Source: an uncultured Oscillospiraceae bacterium (GTDB taxonomy: Bacteria > Bacillota > Clostridia > Oscillospirales > Acutalibacteraceae). Taken from it: a stretch of DNA of 34,767 nucleotides. Location: assembly GCA_905211675.1 (NCBI GenBank), contig CAJMBP010000006.1:1-34767 (forward strand), in the 5' to 3' direction. Within the stretch, counting starts at the first letter, position 1, and each line of letters begins with the position of its first letter. The notes under the pieces were generated by a model that did not search any database, was not told the DNA's origin, and was given only the letters and a program-made list of their open reading frames with translations. The translations under genes and the position numbers were made by a program. Of the stretch, positions 33,520 through 34,767 are shown in pieces.

Positions 33520-34767
33520 TGGTGTTTTCCTTTCTCATGGTGAGTGAAATGCGTTTTTTAAGCGGGTCTGCCGAAAGCACCCAAACCTTAACTATATCGC
33601 CGACCTTTAATACCTCGGACGGATGTTTTATAAATCGGTCGGTTATTTGCGAAATGTGAACAAGCCCGTCCTGATGCACGCCTATATCGACAAATGCACC
33701 GAAGTCTATTACATTGCGCACGGTGCCCGTAAGCTCCATACCGGGCTTCAGGTCTTCCATACTCATTATGTCATGACGAAGCATGGGCTTGGGCAATTCG
33801 TCGCGCGGGTCGCGTCCGGGTTTTTCAAGCTCGGTTGCAATATCCAAAAGCGTGGGCACACCCACACCGAGCCGTTCGGCAAGCTTTTCGGCACCCTGAT
33901 TTTCGATTATTTGTGTAATGCCTTTTATTTTGCCTTCGGAAATATCTTTTTCGCAAAAGCCGCAGATTTTTAAAAGCTTTTCGGCGGCTGCATAGCTTTC
34001 GGGGTGTACGCTTGTCGAATCTAAAGCGTTGTTGCCGTCGATAATACGCAAAAAGCCTGCGCACTGTTCAAAGGCTTTAGGGCCGAGCTTTGAAACCTTT
34101 TTAAGTTGGGCGCGGTCGGTAAAAACGCCGTTTTCCTCACGATAGGCTACAATATTTTTGGCAATCGACTGATTTATACCCGATATATGCGACAGCAGTT
34201 GAACAGAGGCTGTGTTAAGGTCAACGCCTACCGAGTTTACACAGTATTCTACCACGCCGTCAAGGCTTGCGGCAAGCTCCTTTTCGGGCATATCGTGCTG
34301 ATACTGACCCACACCTATGGCTTTGGGCTCTATCTTTACAAGTTCCGAAAGCGGGTCTTGCATACGGCGGGCGATTGATACAGCACTTCGAAGCGACACA
34401 TCAAACTGCGGGAATTCCTCTGCCGCAAGCTTTGAAGCCGAATAAACGCTGGCTCCCGCCTCGCTTACAACCATATAGTTAAGACCGTCGTCTATCTCTT
34501 TTATAACCTCGGCGGCAAAGCACTCGGTTTCATGGCTTGCGGTGCCGTTGCCTATTGCAAATGTGCGTATGTTATATTTCTTTACAAGATTTTTAACCGT
34601 CAGCTTTGCTTCGCTTATTTTATTGTGCGGCGGCACAGGATAAATAACCCCCGTGTCAAGCACCTTGCCTGTGCCGTCAACAACCGCAATTTTACAGCCT
34701 GTGCGGTAACCGGGGTCAAACCCCAAGGTTACGGTGTTTTTTATCGGCGGCGGCATAAGCAACTGCT
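33506..34767 (-). CDS. tex: Tex family RNA-binding protein, C-terminal part (cut by window edge)
   Basis: The last about 420 residues of a protein that normally has about 700; the frame is open through the edge at 34767, so the N-terminal Tex domain lies outside. Visible are the YqgF/RuvC-like domain (LGFDPGYRTGCKIAVVDGTG), the helix-hairpin-helix region (DLNTASVQLLSHISGINQSI) and a C-terminal S1 domain (GTVRNVIDFGAFVDIGVHQD, then GLVHISQI). Tex binds nucleic acid and is tied to transcription fidelity and RNA metabolism. The ORF's apparent start near 34762 is an internal codon. Confidence 0.93.
   Translation of the reverse strand, partial: QLLMPPPIKNTVTLGFDPGYRTGCKIAVVDGTGKVLDTGVIYPVPPHNKISEAKLTVKNLVKKYNIRTFAIGNGTASHETECFAAEVIKEIDDGLNYMVVSEAGASVYSASKLAAEEFPQFDVSLRSAVSIARRMQDPLSELVKIEPKAIGVGQYQHDMPEKELAASLDGVVEYCVNSVGVDLNTASVQLLSHISGINQSIAKNIVAYREENGVFTDRAQLKKVSKLGPKAFEQCAGFLRIIDGNNALDSTSVHPESYAAAEKLLKICGFCEKDISEGKIKGITQIIENQGAEKLAERLGVGVPTLLDIATELEKPGRDPRDELPKPMLRHDIMSMEDLKPGMELTGTVRNVIDFGAFVDIGVHQDGLVHISQITDRFIKHPSEVLKVGDIVKVWVLSADPLKKRISLTMRKENTNEKE

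Overview
The window looks like chromosomal DNA of an anaerobic, endospore-forming low/mid-GC Firmicute, most likely a gut-type Clostridia (Oscillospiraceae/Ruminococcaceae-like). This rests on an intact spoIIID with a SigE-type promoter, a type III glutamine synthetase, a Gld-like ABC operon with a DUF4340 partner, an ECF sigma factor paired with a membrane beta-propeller protein, and Firmicutes-type sigma-A promoters. I see no phage, insertion sequence, tRNA, rRNA or CRISPR array. The right edge cuts the gene for Tex.

Layout. 78-5246 (minus): four-gene ABC exporter operon (ATPase, permease, GldG-like, DUF4340). 5460-7505 (plus): a reduced LCP-like membrane protein and a transglutaminase lipoprotein. 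7559-9649: glnN. 9745-12211: ECF sigma factor overlapping a membrane-anchored beta-propeller protein, a probable anti-sigma/sensor. 12330-13626: MarR regulator and DegV protein. 13794-19470: a divergent AraC regulator and a five-gene amino-sugar-like operon (NagB-like, sugar isomerase, two Gfo/Idh oxidoreductases, NagA). 19526-20881 (minus): HtrA protease. 21174-23815: rpsO and pnp, both preceded by structured RNA. 24016-25696: PfoR-like EIIC membrane protein and endonuclease III. 25836-31344: an old-yellow-enzyme-type reductase interrupted by one in-frame TAA, both subunits of an aconitase X dehydratase, and an (alpha/alpha)-barrel protein. 31409-32557: pyridoxamine kinase and spoIIID. 32593-34767 (minus): DMT transporter and tex.

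How parts connect. The marR promoter carries a perfect 19-bp inverted repeat just after its -10 box. A close but imperfect copy lies just after the -10 box of the reductase/aconitase X operon 13.5 kb away, so the MarR protein probably controls both. The aconitase X (dehydration to an enoate) and the enoate-reductase-like enzyme make a plausible dehydrate-then-reduce pair whose substrate I cannot name; this is the best candidate for an undescribed pathway here. The AraC/nag-like intergenic region has 21-bp-spaced direct repeats and a 23-bp palindrome placed as expected for an AraC-type activator. The rpsO and pnp leaders contain large hairpins consistent with S15 and PNPase autoregulation.

Limits: all assignments come from reading motifs by eye; no database search, alignment or folding program was run.
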